From: Herbaspirillum sp. ST 5-3
GTDB taxonomy: Bacteria; Pseudomonadota; Gammaproteobacteria; Burkholderiales; Burkholderiaceae_D
Direction of reading: 5' to 3'
DNA length: 64,000 nt
Assembly: GCF_004804275.1 (NCBI RefSeq)
Contig: NZ_STGI01000012.1
Span: 1-64,000, forward strand
Each line of letters begins with the position of its first letter. Position 1 is the first letter of the stretch. Below, piece after piece: positions 9,141 to 18,667 of the stretch. The translations under genes were made by a program, and so were the position numbers. The notes beneath the pieces are model-generated. The model was not told the DNA's origin and did no database searches. It saw nothing but the letters and a program-made list of their open reading frames with translations.

Positions 9141-9425
9141 ATGAACAAGTACGAAATCATGTCCCTGATGATGCGCGGCGAGAACCAGCGCCTCAACGCC
9201 GACCTCTACAGCATCGCCGCCTTGCTCGCCGAGCAACTGGCCAGGGTGAGCGACAAGCTGAGCGCACAGGAAGTCGATCGCTTCATCCAGATCGGCGGTG
9301 CCTTGTACCATGCCGGCGTAAATGAATTCGGCGCCGCCGTGCCGGTCGAGGATCTGTTTCCCGCCGAAGAAAACTGGCCCGAGGGGCCCTGCCCCGAACG
9401 CGGCGGCTTCCGCAATAGAAACTGA
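9141..9425 (+). CDS. Small hypothetical protein
   Basis: A 94-residue acidic, soluble-looking protein with a helical N-terminal half (amphipathic segment LYSIAALLAEQLARVSDKLSAQEVDRFIQIGG) and a loose proline-containing tail. The ATG is preceded by GGAG-type purines. No signal peptide, transmembrane segment or known motif is visible. It follows the HD-GYP gene by about 96 bases. Coding is plausible from codon use and start context; function is unknown. Confidence 0.6.
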   Translation: MNKYEIMSLMMRGENQRLNADLYSIAALLAEQLARVSDKLSAQEVDRFIQIGGALYHAGVNEFGAAVPVEDLFPAEENWPEGPCPERGGFRNRN

Positions 9426-9740
9426 AAGGCATGAAGGCGATGTGCACGTGCGCTGCGCAGTCCTTGTCAAATGCGCAAAGTTTCGGCATCATCCTTGCAT
9501 GACCTCTCTGCGCCATTCCATTCCAGCCCGTTCCCGTCACGCCGCCCGGCGTGCGAGCACGTGCGCGGATGTCGGTGGCCGTCATTCGCGCATCAGCGCT
9601 CCTCTCTCCCTCTCCATTATTCGAATTATCCAGGGTCGTTAAGCTGCGGCAATTGCCGGTGCTTGGCGTCCCTCAACGAGATCGCTGCGTTTGCGAACAT
9701 TTGCGAACGCATCCCTTTTCGACATTCACTGGAGAATCCC
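9426..9740. other. Intergenic region upstream of the dehydratase gene
   Basis: 315 bases without a convincing gene. It holds a tandem direct repeat, TTTGCGAAC at 9690-9698 and again at 9700-9708, framed by GCGTT and AACGC. The repeat sits about 30 bases before the dehydratase ATG and may be a regulator site. A GGAGA ribosome site precedes the ATG at 9741. Nothing else is clear. Confidence 0.5.
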
Positions 9741-10748
9741 ATGTCCTATCCCATGCCGAGCCAGGCAGGCTCCTATCCGTCCCTGCGCGACATCGCAGCC
9801 ACCGCCGGACGCTTGTCCGGCAAGATCCTGCGCACGCCTGTATGGCGCTGGCAAACCGGTGCCGCCGACGAACTGCTCGGCACCGACACGGAAGTCTGGC
9901 TCAAGCTGGAACTGTTCCAGGCGACCGGCAGCTTCAAGTTGCGCGGCGCGCTCAATGCGCTGTTGGCACTCGACGCGCCGGCCAGGCAGCGCGGCGTGGT
10001 CGCGGTCAGCGCTGGCAACCACGCGATCGCGGCGGCGTACAGCGCTCGCGCCTGCAACGTCGATGCGAAAGTCGTGATGCCCGAACATGCCAGTCCCGCG
10101 CGCATCGCCGCCTGCAAGGCGCTGGGCGCGCAGGTGATCCTGATGCCGGACGTGCATGCCGCCTTCAGCCACGGACGGCAAATCGAGATGGACGAAGGGC
10201 GCGCAATGATCCATCCCTTCGACGGCCCGATGATCGCGCAAGGCACGGCGACAGTCGGCATGGAATTGATGGAACAGGTCCCGCGGCTCGACGCGGTTGT
10301 CGTTCCAATGGGCGGAGGCGGACTGTGCGCAGGCATCGCTTCGGCGGTCAAGCAGACTGCGCCGCATTGCTCGGTGATCGGCGTCGAACCGATGGGCGCG
10401 GATGCGTTGTATCGCAGCTTTCGGTCAGGCCGGCCGGAGCGCCTGGAGCGCGTCGACACGGTGGCCGACAGCCTCGGCGCGCCGTATGCACTGGACTACA
10501 GCTTCCAGGTGTGTCAACGCTTCGTGGACGATGTGGTGCGCGTCAGCGACGATGAAATCTGCCGCGCCATGTTCTATCTGTACCGCGACATGAAGCTGGT
10601 GGCCGAACCGGCCGCCGCCACCGCGAGTGCGGCGCTGTTCGGCCCCTTGCGCGACAGACTGCGCGGCAAGCGCATCGGCGTTATCGTGTGCGGCTCGAAT
10701 ATCGACCCGGCACGCTTTGCCGAACTGGTCGAGCGCGGCGCAGGTTGA
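9741..10748 (+). CDS. Serine/threonine dehydratase (PLP-dependent)
   Basis: A fold-type II PLP enzyme of 335 residues, predicted to deaminate L-threonine or L-serine (or a hydroxy-amino acid) to the 2-oxo acid. The PLP lysine is in ATGSFKLRGALNAL. AVSAGNHAIAAAYSA is the substrate/cofactor loop, and the glycine loop VPMGGGGLCAGIA binds the PLP phosphate. No ACT regulatory domain follows, so it resembles the catabolic type rather than biosynthetic IlvA. The ATG at 9741 has GGAGA upstream; the frame is open further 5' but without family similarity. A degenerate copy of its 3' end occurs about 950 bases downstream. Confidence 0.9.
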   Translation: MSYPMPSQAGSYPSLRDIAATAGRLSGKILRTPVWRWQTGAADELLGTDTEVWLKLELFQATGSFKLRGALNALLALDAPARQRGVVAVSAGNHAIAAAYSARACNVDAKVVMPEHASPARIAACKALGAQVILMPDVHAAFSHGRQIEMDEGRAMIHPFDGPMIAQGTATVGMELMEQVPRLDAVVVPMGGGGLCAGIASAVKQTAPHCSVIGVEPMGADALYRSFRSGRPERLERVDTVADSLGAPYALDYSFQVCQRFVDDVVRVSDDEICRAMFYLYRDMKLVAEPAAATASAALFGPLRDRLRGKRIGVIVCGSNIDPARFAELVERGAG

Positions 10749-10780
10749 GGAGGTCGGGCAGCCTCATTGAGGGCGCGGTC
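10719..10780 (+). repeat. Dehydratase 3'-end segment, copy A
   Basis: The last codons and trailer of the dehydratase gene (from GCCGAACTGGTCGAGCG through CCTCATTGAGG). An imperfect second copy lies at 11666-11723. By eye the two are roughly four-fifths identical with small gaps. Confidence 0.55.
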
Positions 10781-10830
10781 CATTTGCTGGCCAACCGCGA
10801 ACTGAAAGCGACCGTTTGTCGTCTCCGATG
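10778..10830 (+). pseudogene. nnrU gene fragment
   Basis: GTCCATTTGCTGGCCAAC and GAACTGAAAGCGACCGT nearly repeat bases 12149-12190 inside the intact nnrU gene. Translated, it reads VHLLANRELKATV, against VHLLANGELKATV in NnrU, before running out of similarity. It has no start and no further homology, so it is a short relic. It directly abuts the end of the dehydratase gene. Confidence 0.65.
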
Positions 10831-10959
10831 AGGCGCCCGAGAATGAGTGACGGCACAAACCTCCCCAATGCGGCACGCGTTCCGGTTGCCGTCCAGCTTG
10901 GCGTTTTCAACGCACCGTTACGCCTTGGCTGGAAAGACCTTGTCGACGCCCAGCTTCTC

Positions 10960-11490
10960 TCATTGCGCTGAAGCGGCGACCTCACTGGGAGCGTGGAATG
11001 TGCATCCCTGTGAAGCACCCACACCTTTCAAGAATGCACGACGAGCGGATCCGGCAGCGATCGCGGCGGCGACGTGTTGCGAATGCCGCTCAGCTCCAGT
11101 CAGTTTTCTGACCCACCCCCGGAATGGAACGACGCCTTCGGCGGTGCGCTGGAGTGCGCCGATCGCGGATTTCTTCACCACTTCCGTGCTGCGATCCGCG
11201 GCGCTCGGATTGCCGTCGTCCGACGGGGAATCGAGGTCGGCTCCAAGGACTGCATCGAGGTCGTGCACTTGCAACGAAATAGCTGCACAGCTGCGGTCCG
11301 CGGGCATGTCGTAGGGTTGCCTCTGGGCGGTCGTCAGTATCTCCGGGATGTCCGCGCGGACGATGTTCAGGTCGCTCAATGGAGTCGTTGCGGCATTGCC
11401 AATGCTTGATTGCGTCGACGTGGCACAGCCGCCAAGGAAGACAGCAAGAACAACAGCCAGCGCGGTACAAGTCAGTTTTGAATGATTCAT
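10960..11490 (-). CDS. Predicted lipoprotein
   Basis: A 176-residue product with a lipoprotein signal peptide: MNHSKLTCTALAVVLAVFLGGC, lipobox LGGC, so Cys22 would be lipidated. Ala at position +2 suggests outer-membrane sorting. The mature part is soluble with no domain I recognise; it contains DMPADRSCAAISLQ and a Ser/Asp-rich middle. The ATG at 11490 is chosen because the signal peptide starts there. It is antisense to its neighbours and flanked on one side by an nnrU fragment and on the other by a dehydratase-tail fragment, so it appears to sit within rearranged DNA. Function is unknown. Confidence 0.7.
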   Translation of the reverse strand: MNHSKLTCTALAVVLAVFLGGCATSTQSSIGNAATTPLSDLNIVRADIPEILTTAQRQPYDMPADRSCAAISLQVHDLDAVLGADLDSPSDDGNPSAADRSTEVVKKSAIGALQRTAEGVVPFRGWVRKLTGAERHSQHVAAAIAAGSARRAFLKGVGASQGCTFHAPSEVAASAQ

Positions 11491-11812
11491 GCTCGAATTT
11501 TCAGTGAATGTTGTGAATGTTATTGCGGACCGCCCGCGGAAGCGACACATGCTGACATGCAAAAGTTGCCAAAGCAATATCTGAATTATGGGAGATGCCT
11601 GCTGCCGCGCTGATGTCGCGCTTCTGTCGCCCGGATGAACGCGGATGCGCTACATGACGCTGGTGGCCGAACTGGTCGAGCGGCGCCGCTTGAGAAGGCC
11701 GAGCCTCATCATTGAGGCTGCGCAAACGGCAGCGCTGGACTTGGCGCAAAACAGGAACGATCATGCGACTTCATGACCAGACCTAGCCAACACCAATAAC
11801 AAGGAGCGACCC
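11491..11812. other. Rearranged intergenic region
   Basis: 322 bases without a gene. Bases 11666-11723 are a decayed copy of the dehydratase 3' end. The remainder upstream of nnrU ends with an AAGGAGCGACCC ribosome site. No promoter stands out. Confidence 0.5.
11666..11723 (+). pseudogene. Dehydratase 3'-end relic, copy A'
   Basis: GCCGAACTGGTCGAGCG is identical to the start of copy A at 10719. The following bases (cgccgcTTGAGaAGG, CCTCATcATTGAGG) match with small changes. No open frame is preserved. Confidence 0.55.
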
Positions 11813-12379
11813 ATGGAAATCTTGATCGCAGGACTCGTATTGTTTCTCGGCATTCACTTGCTGCCCGCCTTGCCGGGCTTGCGCAATGCGCTGTTCAAGT
11901 CCCTTGGCGAGAAGAAGTACAAGGGCTTGTTCTCGCTCCTGTCCGCGATCGGCCTGGTGCTCATCGTGGTCGGCTACGGCCGCGCGCCGAGCGAGCCGAA
12001 GCTGTTCGATCCGTTTCCTGCCGCAATCAGGATCGCGCCGCTGGCGATGATCGTCAGCTTCATTCTGCTGGCCGCGGCCAATATGCGCACGCACATCCGC
12101 CGCGCGATCAAGCATCCGATGCTGATCGGTGTCGGCATCTGGTCGGCTGTCCATTTGCTGGCCAACGGTGAACTGAAAGCGACCGTGTTGTTCGGCGCGT
12201 TTCTGGCGTATGCGGTGGTCGATCTGATCTCCGCCATGGCGCGCCATGCGACCAAGGCCTTCACGCCGGTGGCGCGCCAGGATGTGATGGCGGTCGTATC
12301 CGGCGTGGTGCTGGCGCTGATTGTGATGGCGTTTCATCGCCAGTTGTTCGGCGTACTGGCAGTGCCCTGGGGAAGGTGA
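11813..12379 (+). CDS. NnrU family membrane protein
   Basis: A 188-residue integral inner-membrane protein with about five hydrophobic segments. The NnrU hallmark is IKHPMLIGVGIWSAVHLLANG in the middle, preceded by THIRRA. NnrU proteins are linked with denitrification and with isoprenoid or tetrapyrrole methylation-type membrane enzymes; the biochemical reaction is not settled. A strong AAGGAG ribosome site lies seven bases before the ATG. No nitrate or nitrite respiration genes are near. A short fragment of this gene recurs at 10778, upstream of the lipoprotein gene. Confidence 0.88.
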   Translation: MEILIAGLVLFLGIHLLPALPGLRNALFKSLGEKKYKGLFSLLSAIGLVLIVVGYGRAPSEPKLFDPFPAAIRIAPLAMIVSFILLAAANMRTHIRRAIKHPMLIGVGIWSAVHLLANGELKATVLFGAFLAYAVVDLISAMARHATKAFTPVARQDVMAVVSGVVLALIVMAFHRQLFGVLAVPWGR

Positions 12380-12423
12380 AGGGCGGCAGGAAAAGTTGGC
12401 AGCCTGCTACTGGCAGGACCAAT

Positions 12424-13140
12424 TCAGCCCTTGCCCGTCACAGGCACCAGGCGGGTGCGAACGTAGTCGATATGGGCCTGCATGGCGGTTCGCGCCTCTT
12501 CGGGCCGGCGCGCGCAGATGGCGTCGCATACGCTGCGATGCTGCTGCAATAGCTGTTCCGGGACCGACACTTCCAGCTCGCGCAAGCCGGCGACGTTGAG
12601 CGTGATGTGTTCGCGCAGCATGCTCATGATGCTGCTGTGCAGGTGCAGGAACATGCTGTTGTGCGAAGCCAGCGCGATGGCGTCGTGCAGCATGGCGTCG
12701 ATGCTGGATTCAGTCTCCTTGTCGTCGCTGTTGCGGGCGCACTCCAGCGCATGCATCAGACCGCTGATGCGTTCGATATCCTCGGCGCTGCCGCGCAAGG
12801 CGGCGAAGTAAGCGGTCGCTCCTTCCAGCACCCGACGGAATTCAAGCATGTCTTCCCGCACGGTCGGATGGTCGGTGATCAGTTGCCCCCACGGTGAAGC
12901 AATGCCGGTGCGCAGCTGGTCCGACACGAACACGCCGGCGCCCCGCCGGCTCCGTAGCAGGCCGCGGGCCGCCAGCCGCTGAATCGCTTCGCGCACGGTA
13001 TTGCGCGACACCCCATAGCGTTCCGCCATTTCCCGTTCCGAGGGAAGTCGCGCGTTGGCCGGGAAGCTTCCATTCAGCATCGCCGTTTCCAAGCGGCGCA
13101 TCACTTCCTCCACCCGACCACCCGCCTGCCTGCTGCCCAT
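12424..13140 (-). CDS. GntR-family (FCD) regulator, probably LldR-like
   Basis: A 238-residue FadR-subfamily regulator. The N-terminal winged helix is LPSEREMAERYGVSRNTVREAIQRLAARGLLRSRRGAGVFV (given here in family form; residues about 25-65). The C-terminal FCD domain (FRRVLEGATAYFAALRG onward) contains conserved Asp and His residues suited to metal or ligand binding. It is divergent from an L-lactate permease, the classic LldR arrangement, and a perfect TGGTC-N-GACCA operator lies 31 bases upstream of its start. It therefore probably represses the permease and itself and releases in response to lactate. The ligand is inferred from context. Confidence 0.88.
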   Translation of the reverse strand: MGSRQAGGRVEEVMRRLETAMLNGSFPANARLPSEREMAERYGVSRNTVREAIQRLAARGLLRSRRGAGVFVSDQLRTGIASPWGQLITDHPTVREDMLEFRRVLEGATAYFAALRGSAEDIERISGLMHALECARNSDDKETESSIDAMLHDAIALASHNSMFLHLHSSIMSMLREHITLNVAGLRELEVSVPEQLLQQHRSVCDAICARRPEEARTAMQAHIDYVRTRLVPVTGKG

Positions 13141-13170
13141 TGCTGTCTCCTGCGCCTGTCATATGCCGAC

Positions 13171-13181
13171 TGGTCCGACCA
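13171..13181. promoter_or_regulatory. FCD/GntR operator
   Basis: TGGTCCGACCA is the palindromic recognition sequence of FadR/LldR-type regulators. It lies 31 bases upstream of the regulator start, in the 292-base gap it shares with the lactate permease. Placement suggests autoregulation plus control of the permease. Confidence 0.75.
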
Positions 13182-13432
13182 ATTTGCGCCGTCCGGCCGT
13201 CTGCTGGGATTATGCGGGCACAACAAGAAATACGCAAAGACACGCCTCGGCCCGCGCCCTGCGCCGAGGTTCCCAGGAGACGATTCACGGAACACCATCA
13301 CCCCCGCCGCGCCTTGCCAATTGGCTGAGCCGCCGTACCGACGCGATCGGCGACAGCGCACATTCGCACAATTCCCTGGCAAGCACGCCGCACCGTACCG
13401 ATTTACTGATTGATTTGTTGGAGGAGAGCATT

Positions 13433-15091
<1,659 letters not shown>

Positions 15092-15200
15092 GGAGAGCCG
15101 GTGCGGGAAAAACAGGCAGGCCCGGGCTAGCGGGGCATGCCTGTGGCGGGCAAGCATCACGAACCCCGCAAATTCGATCTATCTCATTGTTCAGAAAACG

Positions 15201-15236
15201 CGGCGCTGGCCATCATGTTGCTGATGGCCAGCGCCG
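15201..15236. repeat. Perfect 15-bp stem hairpin before the DUF2946 ORF
   Basis: CGGCGCTGGCCATCA at 15201-15215 pairs perfectly with TGATGGCCAGCGCCG at 15222-15236 around a TGTTGC loop. It ends 17 bases before the DUF2946 start. There is no T-run on the plus strand; on the minus strand it is followed by a short TTTT. It may be a leader-RNA structure of the uptake operon, an operator, or a terminator of read-through. Confidence 0.75.
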
Positions 15237-15253
15237 AATGTTAATATGATGCA

Positions 15254-15652
15254 ATGGGAATGAATCTTTTCACGCGCCGTCTTGCTGCCTGGATCGCATG
15301 TTTTGCGGTTCTGCTGGCTGCGCTTGCGCCGTCGATTTCCCATGCCGTCTCCGCAGCAAGAGATGGCAATGCGGGCTGGGGCGACATTTGTTCCCAGACC
15401 GGATTCAAGCCGGCGCAGGCAAACAATGCGCATGAGCATAGCTCGCCCGATCCTGCCAAGCCTGGCCTGCACTTCGAACACTGCCCGTTCTGCTACACGC
15501 ATGCCGGCTCGGTCGGCCTTCCGCCCGTTGCCGGCTTTGCGCTGCCGCTGCTGATTGCCACTCAGGCAAAACCTTCCCTCTACTACCAGTCTCCGCGCCC
15601 GCTGTTCATCTGGGCCGCCGCGCAGTCGCGCGCTCCTCCTGCCATAGCCTGA
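15254..15652 (+). CDS. DUF2946 protein, probable copper-sensing leader ORF (CruR-like)
   Basis: A 132-residue DUF2946 protein. It has an N-terminal signal/membrane segment (residues 10-30), a mature region rich in His (60, 62, 73, 76, 83), a CPFC pair at 77-80, and RAPP at 126-129, three residues before the stop. DUF2946 genes commonly precede TonB-dependent receptor operons. From memory, in Bordetella a DUF2946 upstream ORF (CruR) represses the downstream receptor operon when copper binds its nascent CxxC, with a C-terminal RAPP contributing to ribosome pausing. Both elements are visible here. It heads a seven-gene operon and lies between two strong hairpins. An ATG two codons later (15260) is an alternative start. 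Confidence 0.82.
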   Translation: MGMNLFTRRLAAWIACFAVLLAALAPSISHAVSAARDGNAGWGDICSQTGFKPAQANNAHEHSSPDPAKPGLHFEHCPFCYTHAGSVGLPPVAGFALPLLIATQAKPSLYYQSPRPLFIWAAAQSRAPPAIA

Positions 15653-15665
15653 TTTTTGCCCTTGC

Positions 15666-15694
15666 CGATAGCACCGCGCATGCGGCGGCTATCG
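15666..15694 (+). promoter_or_regulatory. Stem-loop after the DUF2946 stop codon
   Basis: CGATAGC pairs with GCTATCG, with an inner CCGC/GCGG stem around GCAT. It starts 14 bases after the DUF2946 stop and lies before tonB. No T-tract follows, so it is not a classical intrinsic terminator. Its position suits a translation-coupled or Rho-linked control element between leader ORF and operon. Confidence 0.65.
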
Positions 15695-15808
15695 CTTGTT
15701 GCATCAGCTTGTCCGAGTCCACCGGCGTGCGCCCGCTCGCCGCGGAGTCCGGGTCACTGATGCGTGCGGACTGATCCAGTCCATCCAACGACTTTCAAAG
15801 GCACTGCC

Positions 15809-16486
15809 TTGAAGCACCTGTCCTACACGTCCGTCGTGGCATCGGCCACGACGAGTGGCCCACGAACGGCCACTTTCCTGCTCGTCCTGGGCCTGCATGT
15901 CGCGCTCGTCGCATGGGTGTCGCGTGCACCACTCGGCACGCCGTCCGAACCGGTTCCGATCAGGATGGCGGTGCGCACCGTTGCGCTGCCCGCGCAGAAG
16001 CCGCAGGAAATTCCCAAGCCAGTTGTTCAGCAAGCGAAACCACTTCCGCAAGCCGAACGGCCCGTTGTGCGGCCTACCGCGCCAGCAACAGCGCCATCGG
16101 TGTCAGCTGCGGTACCCCATGCCGAACAAGCACCGGCGATCGCATCGCAGCCCTCGGTACCGGCAAAGGAAGAAGCGCCGCCGATGCCTGCGCCCGTGGC
16201 AGTGACGGCGGCACGTTTCGATGCCGACTACCTGCAAAATCCCGCCCCCGTTTTTCCGGCCCTGTCGCGCAGGATGCATGAAGAGGGAAAGGTGCTGCTG
16301 CTGGTACAAGTGTCTGCCAAGGGCGAGGCGGAGAACGTGCAGATCAAGCAGAGCAGCGGCTATATCCGCCTCGACGAAGCCGCCGTCAACGCGGTGCGCA
16401 AATGGCGATTCATCCCGGCGCGGCGCAGCAGCGAGCCGGTCGCCAGCAGCGTCGTCGTGCCTATCGTGTTCCGCCTCGATAACTAA
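15809..16486 (+). CDS. tonB: Energy transducer TonB
   Basis: A 225-residue TonB. One N-terminal transmembrane helix (TATFLLVLGLHVALVAWVS) is followed by a Pro/Ala-rich periplasmic linker (residues about 55-145). The C-terminal TonB domain contains YPxLSR-like PVFPALSRRMHEEGKV and the terminal VRKWRFIPAR strand. It links the ExbB-ExbD proton motor to the outer-membrane receptor. The start is taken as TTG at 15809, seven bases after AAAGG. An in-frame ATG at 15764 with a weaker ribosome site would add 15 residues. It is the second gene of the receptor operon, so it is probably dedicated to that receptor. Confidence 0.9.
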   Translation: MKHLSYTSVVASATTSGPRTATFLLVLGLHVALVAWVSRAPLGTPSEPVPIRMAVRTVALPAQKPQEIPKPVVQQAKPLPQAERPVVRPTAPATAPSVSAAVPHAEQAPAIASQPSVPAKEEAPPMPAPVAVTAARFDADYLQNPAPVFPALSRRMHEEGKVLLLVQVSAKGEAENVQIKQSSGYIRLDEAAVNAVRKWRFIPARRSSEPVASSVVVPIVFRLDN

Positions 16487-16516
16487 TGCAATGAATTCAA
16501 ACCAGGGATCACAACA

Positions 16517-18643
16517 ATGAAATCCAGCTACCAACCACTCTGTATCGCCCTGATTGCCGCATTCGCGGAATCGGGCCATGCCGCGCTTGCAGCGGCTGAC
16601 GCACCCGTTCTCGACGAGGTCGTCGTCAGCGGCTCGCGGGCCGCGACCAAACTCGTCGAGACTCCACAGGCCATCGGCGTCGTGAAGGACGATGCCCTCA
16701 AGCGTGACAAACCCAAGACGATGGGCGAGGTCATCAACCGCATTCCTGGCGTCTACTGGAACGATCTCGGCAACGAGCAGCACAGCATGGGAATTCGCCA
16801 GCCGATCAGCACCAATGCGGTGTATCAGTATCTCGAAGACGGCATTCCGATCCGCCCGCTCGGCGTGTTCAACCACAACTCGCTGAACGAAATGAACCTC
16901 GCCGGCACCGAAAGCGTGGAAGTGGTGAAAGGGCCGGCGTCCTCGCTGTATGGCAGCAATGCGGTCGGCGGGGCGATCAATTTCCTGACCGCCGCACCGT
17001 CGCGCACACCGACGGCAAGCATCGGCGTGCGGCATGACGATACTGCGGGTTTCACGCGCTATGACAGCGCGGCGAGCAATACCTGGGACAAGCTGGGCCT
17101 GCGCTTCTCGCATTACAGCTCGCGCCGCACGCGCGACAATTGGCAGGAGTACAGCAACGGGAGAAAGGATTCCTTCTCGCTGCGCGGCGACTATGCCTTG
17201 AGCACCGCCTCCCAGCTGCGCGCGACGCTGGTGCATACCGACCTGGATGCCGCGATGACCGGCAGCCTGTTTGAAAACGACTACCGCACGAATCCCGGCA
17301 AGAGCCTCAACACCTTCACCTATCGCAAGGACAAGACCACGCGCGCCAACCTGGCATGGGAAGGCGAAACGACGCAGAATGGATTGACCACGATCACGCT
17401 GTTCAGCCGCAGGAACGACCATGGGCAGATACCGAGCTACACGATCGGCAGCTGCGTCGGGACCACCTGCAAGGGCAGCATCAACAACAACCATGTCGAT
17501 TCGCTCGGTGTCGATGTGAAGCATCAGCAGGAATTCGACTGGCTGTCCTCACGCCTGATCGCCGGTGTGTATATCGACAAGAGCGACAACCCTTACGTCA
17601 GCGACAACCTGAGCATCACGCGCGATCCGGCGAGCGGAAAATATGTCAGCTACACGATGTCCAACGCTGCCGATCCGAAGGGCGTGCGCGACTTCCAGGC
17701 GGACATCGACAACGTCGCGGCCTTCGCACAATGGGAGTTCACGCCGCTGGCGAAGACGCGCGTGGTGGCGGGCGGGCGCATCGACACTATCCGCTACGAC
17801 TATCACAACAAGCTCTCGCCGGCAGGCAGCATCAATTTCGGCGCGCCGGACGAATCGCGCAGCTTCTCGCACTTCAGCCCGAAAGTCGGCGCTACCTATG
17901 CGCTCAACAAGGATGCCAGCGTCTACACCAATCTCAGCGAAGGCTTCACGCCGCCCGAGGTGCTCCAGTTGTATGGCAAGACCGGCATTCCGAATCTGAA
18001 GCCATCGACCTACGACAACTACGAGATCGGCTTGCGCATGGCTTTCCTGAACGGCGCGCTCAAGCTCGATTCGGCGCTGTACCGCCTCGATGGTCGCGAC
18101 ACCCTCGTGAACTACACCGTTGCGCCGGGAAACACCGAGTACCGCAATGCCGGCCGCACGCGCAGCCAGGGGCTGGAACTCGGCCTGAGCTATGACGCGG
18201 GCGCAATCGACATGCGCTTCGGCACCACGATCGCCTCGCATCGCTTCCGCAAGTACCAGGTGTCCGGCACGCTGGATTACAGCGGCAAGGACATGCCGCA
18301 GGCGCCGCGCGACATCACGACCGCGGAGATCGGCTACAAGCCGGTGCAGGGCGCGCGCATCGCGCTGGAACTGGTGCATCAGGGCGAATACTGGATGGAC
18401 AACGCCAACACCGTGAAATATCCCGGCCACACGCTGCTGAACCTGCGCGCCCGGTACCAGTTCGCCAAGGGCTGGGAGGCATGGCTGCAGGCGCGCAACT
18501 TGACGGACAAGCAGTATGCGGATTCCGCGTCGAGTTCCTATTCCGGCGTCGGCACCTATTCGCCGAACACGCAAAACCAGTACACGCCCGGCGCACCGCG
18601 CAGCATCATGGTCGGCCTGGCCTACACCTTCGATGCCCGCTAG
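16517..18643 (+). CDS. TonB-dependent outer-membrane receptor, predicted copper/metallophore
   Basis: A 708-residue TonB-dependent receptor. A signal peptide covers about the first 26 residues. A TonB-box-like DEVVVSGSR follows, then the plug (TPQAIGVVKDDALK to VEVVKGPASSLYGSNAVGGAINF) and a 22-strand barrel. It ends in aromatic YTFDAR rather than the usual terminal Phe, which is slightly unusual. The N-terminal plug resembles the siderophore/FecA-type group. The DUF2946 leader ORF, dedicated motor genes and downstream metal-binding-like propeller suggest a copper or copper-chelate ligand, but the barrel itself does not reveal the substrate. Confidence 0.92.
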   Translation: MKSSYQPLCIALIAAFAESGHAALAAADAPVLDEVVVSGSRAATKLVETPQAIGVVKDDALKRDKPKTMGEVINRIPGVYWNDLGNEQHSMGIRQPISTNAVYQYLEDGIPIRPLGVFNHNSLNEMNLAGTESVEVVKGPASSLYGSNAVGGAINFLTAAPSRTPTASIGVRHDDTAGFTRYDSAASNTWDKLGLRFSHYSSRRTRDNWQEYSNGRKDSFSLRGDYALSTASQLRATLVHTDLDAAMTGSLFENDYRTNPGKSLNTFTYRKDKTTRANLAWEGETTQNGLTTITLFSRRNDHGQIPSYTIGSCVGTTCKGSINNNHVDSLGVDVKHQQEFDWLSSRLIAGVYIDKSDNPYVSDNLSITRDPASGKYVSYTMSNAADPKGVRDFQADIDNVAAFAQWEFTPLAKTRVVAGGRIDTIRYDYHNKLSPAGSINFGAPDESRSFSHFSPKVGATYALNKDASVYTNLSEGFTPPEVLQLYGKTGIPNLKPSTYDNYEIGLRMAFLNGALKLDSALYRLDGRDTLVNYTVAPGNTEYRNAGRTRSQGLELGLSYDAGAIDMRFGTTIASHRFRKYQVSGTLDYSGKDMPQAPRDITTAEIGYKPVQGARIALELVHQGEYWMDNANTVKYPGHTLLNLRARYQFAKGWEAWLQARNLTDKQYADSASSSYSGVGTYSPNTQNQYTPGAPRSIMVGLAYTFDAR

Positions 18644-18667
18644 TTACATGCACACAAGGAGTTCATC

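Noticed and set aside
15112-15144. Hairpin ACAGGCA/TGCCTGT after lldP as its terminator
   Set aside because: The stem is only seven bases with a large GC-rich loop and no T-tract, so it is not reported as a feature.
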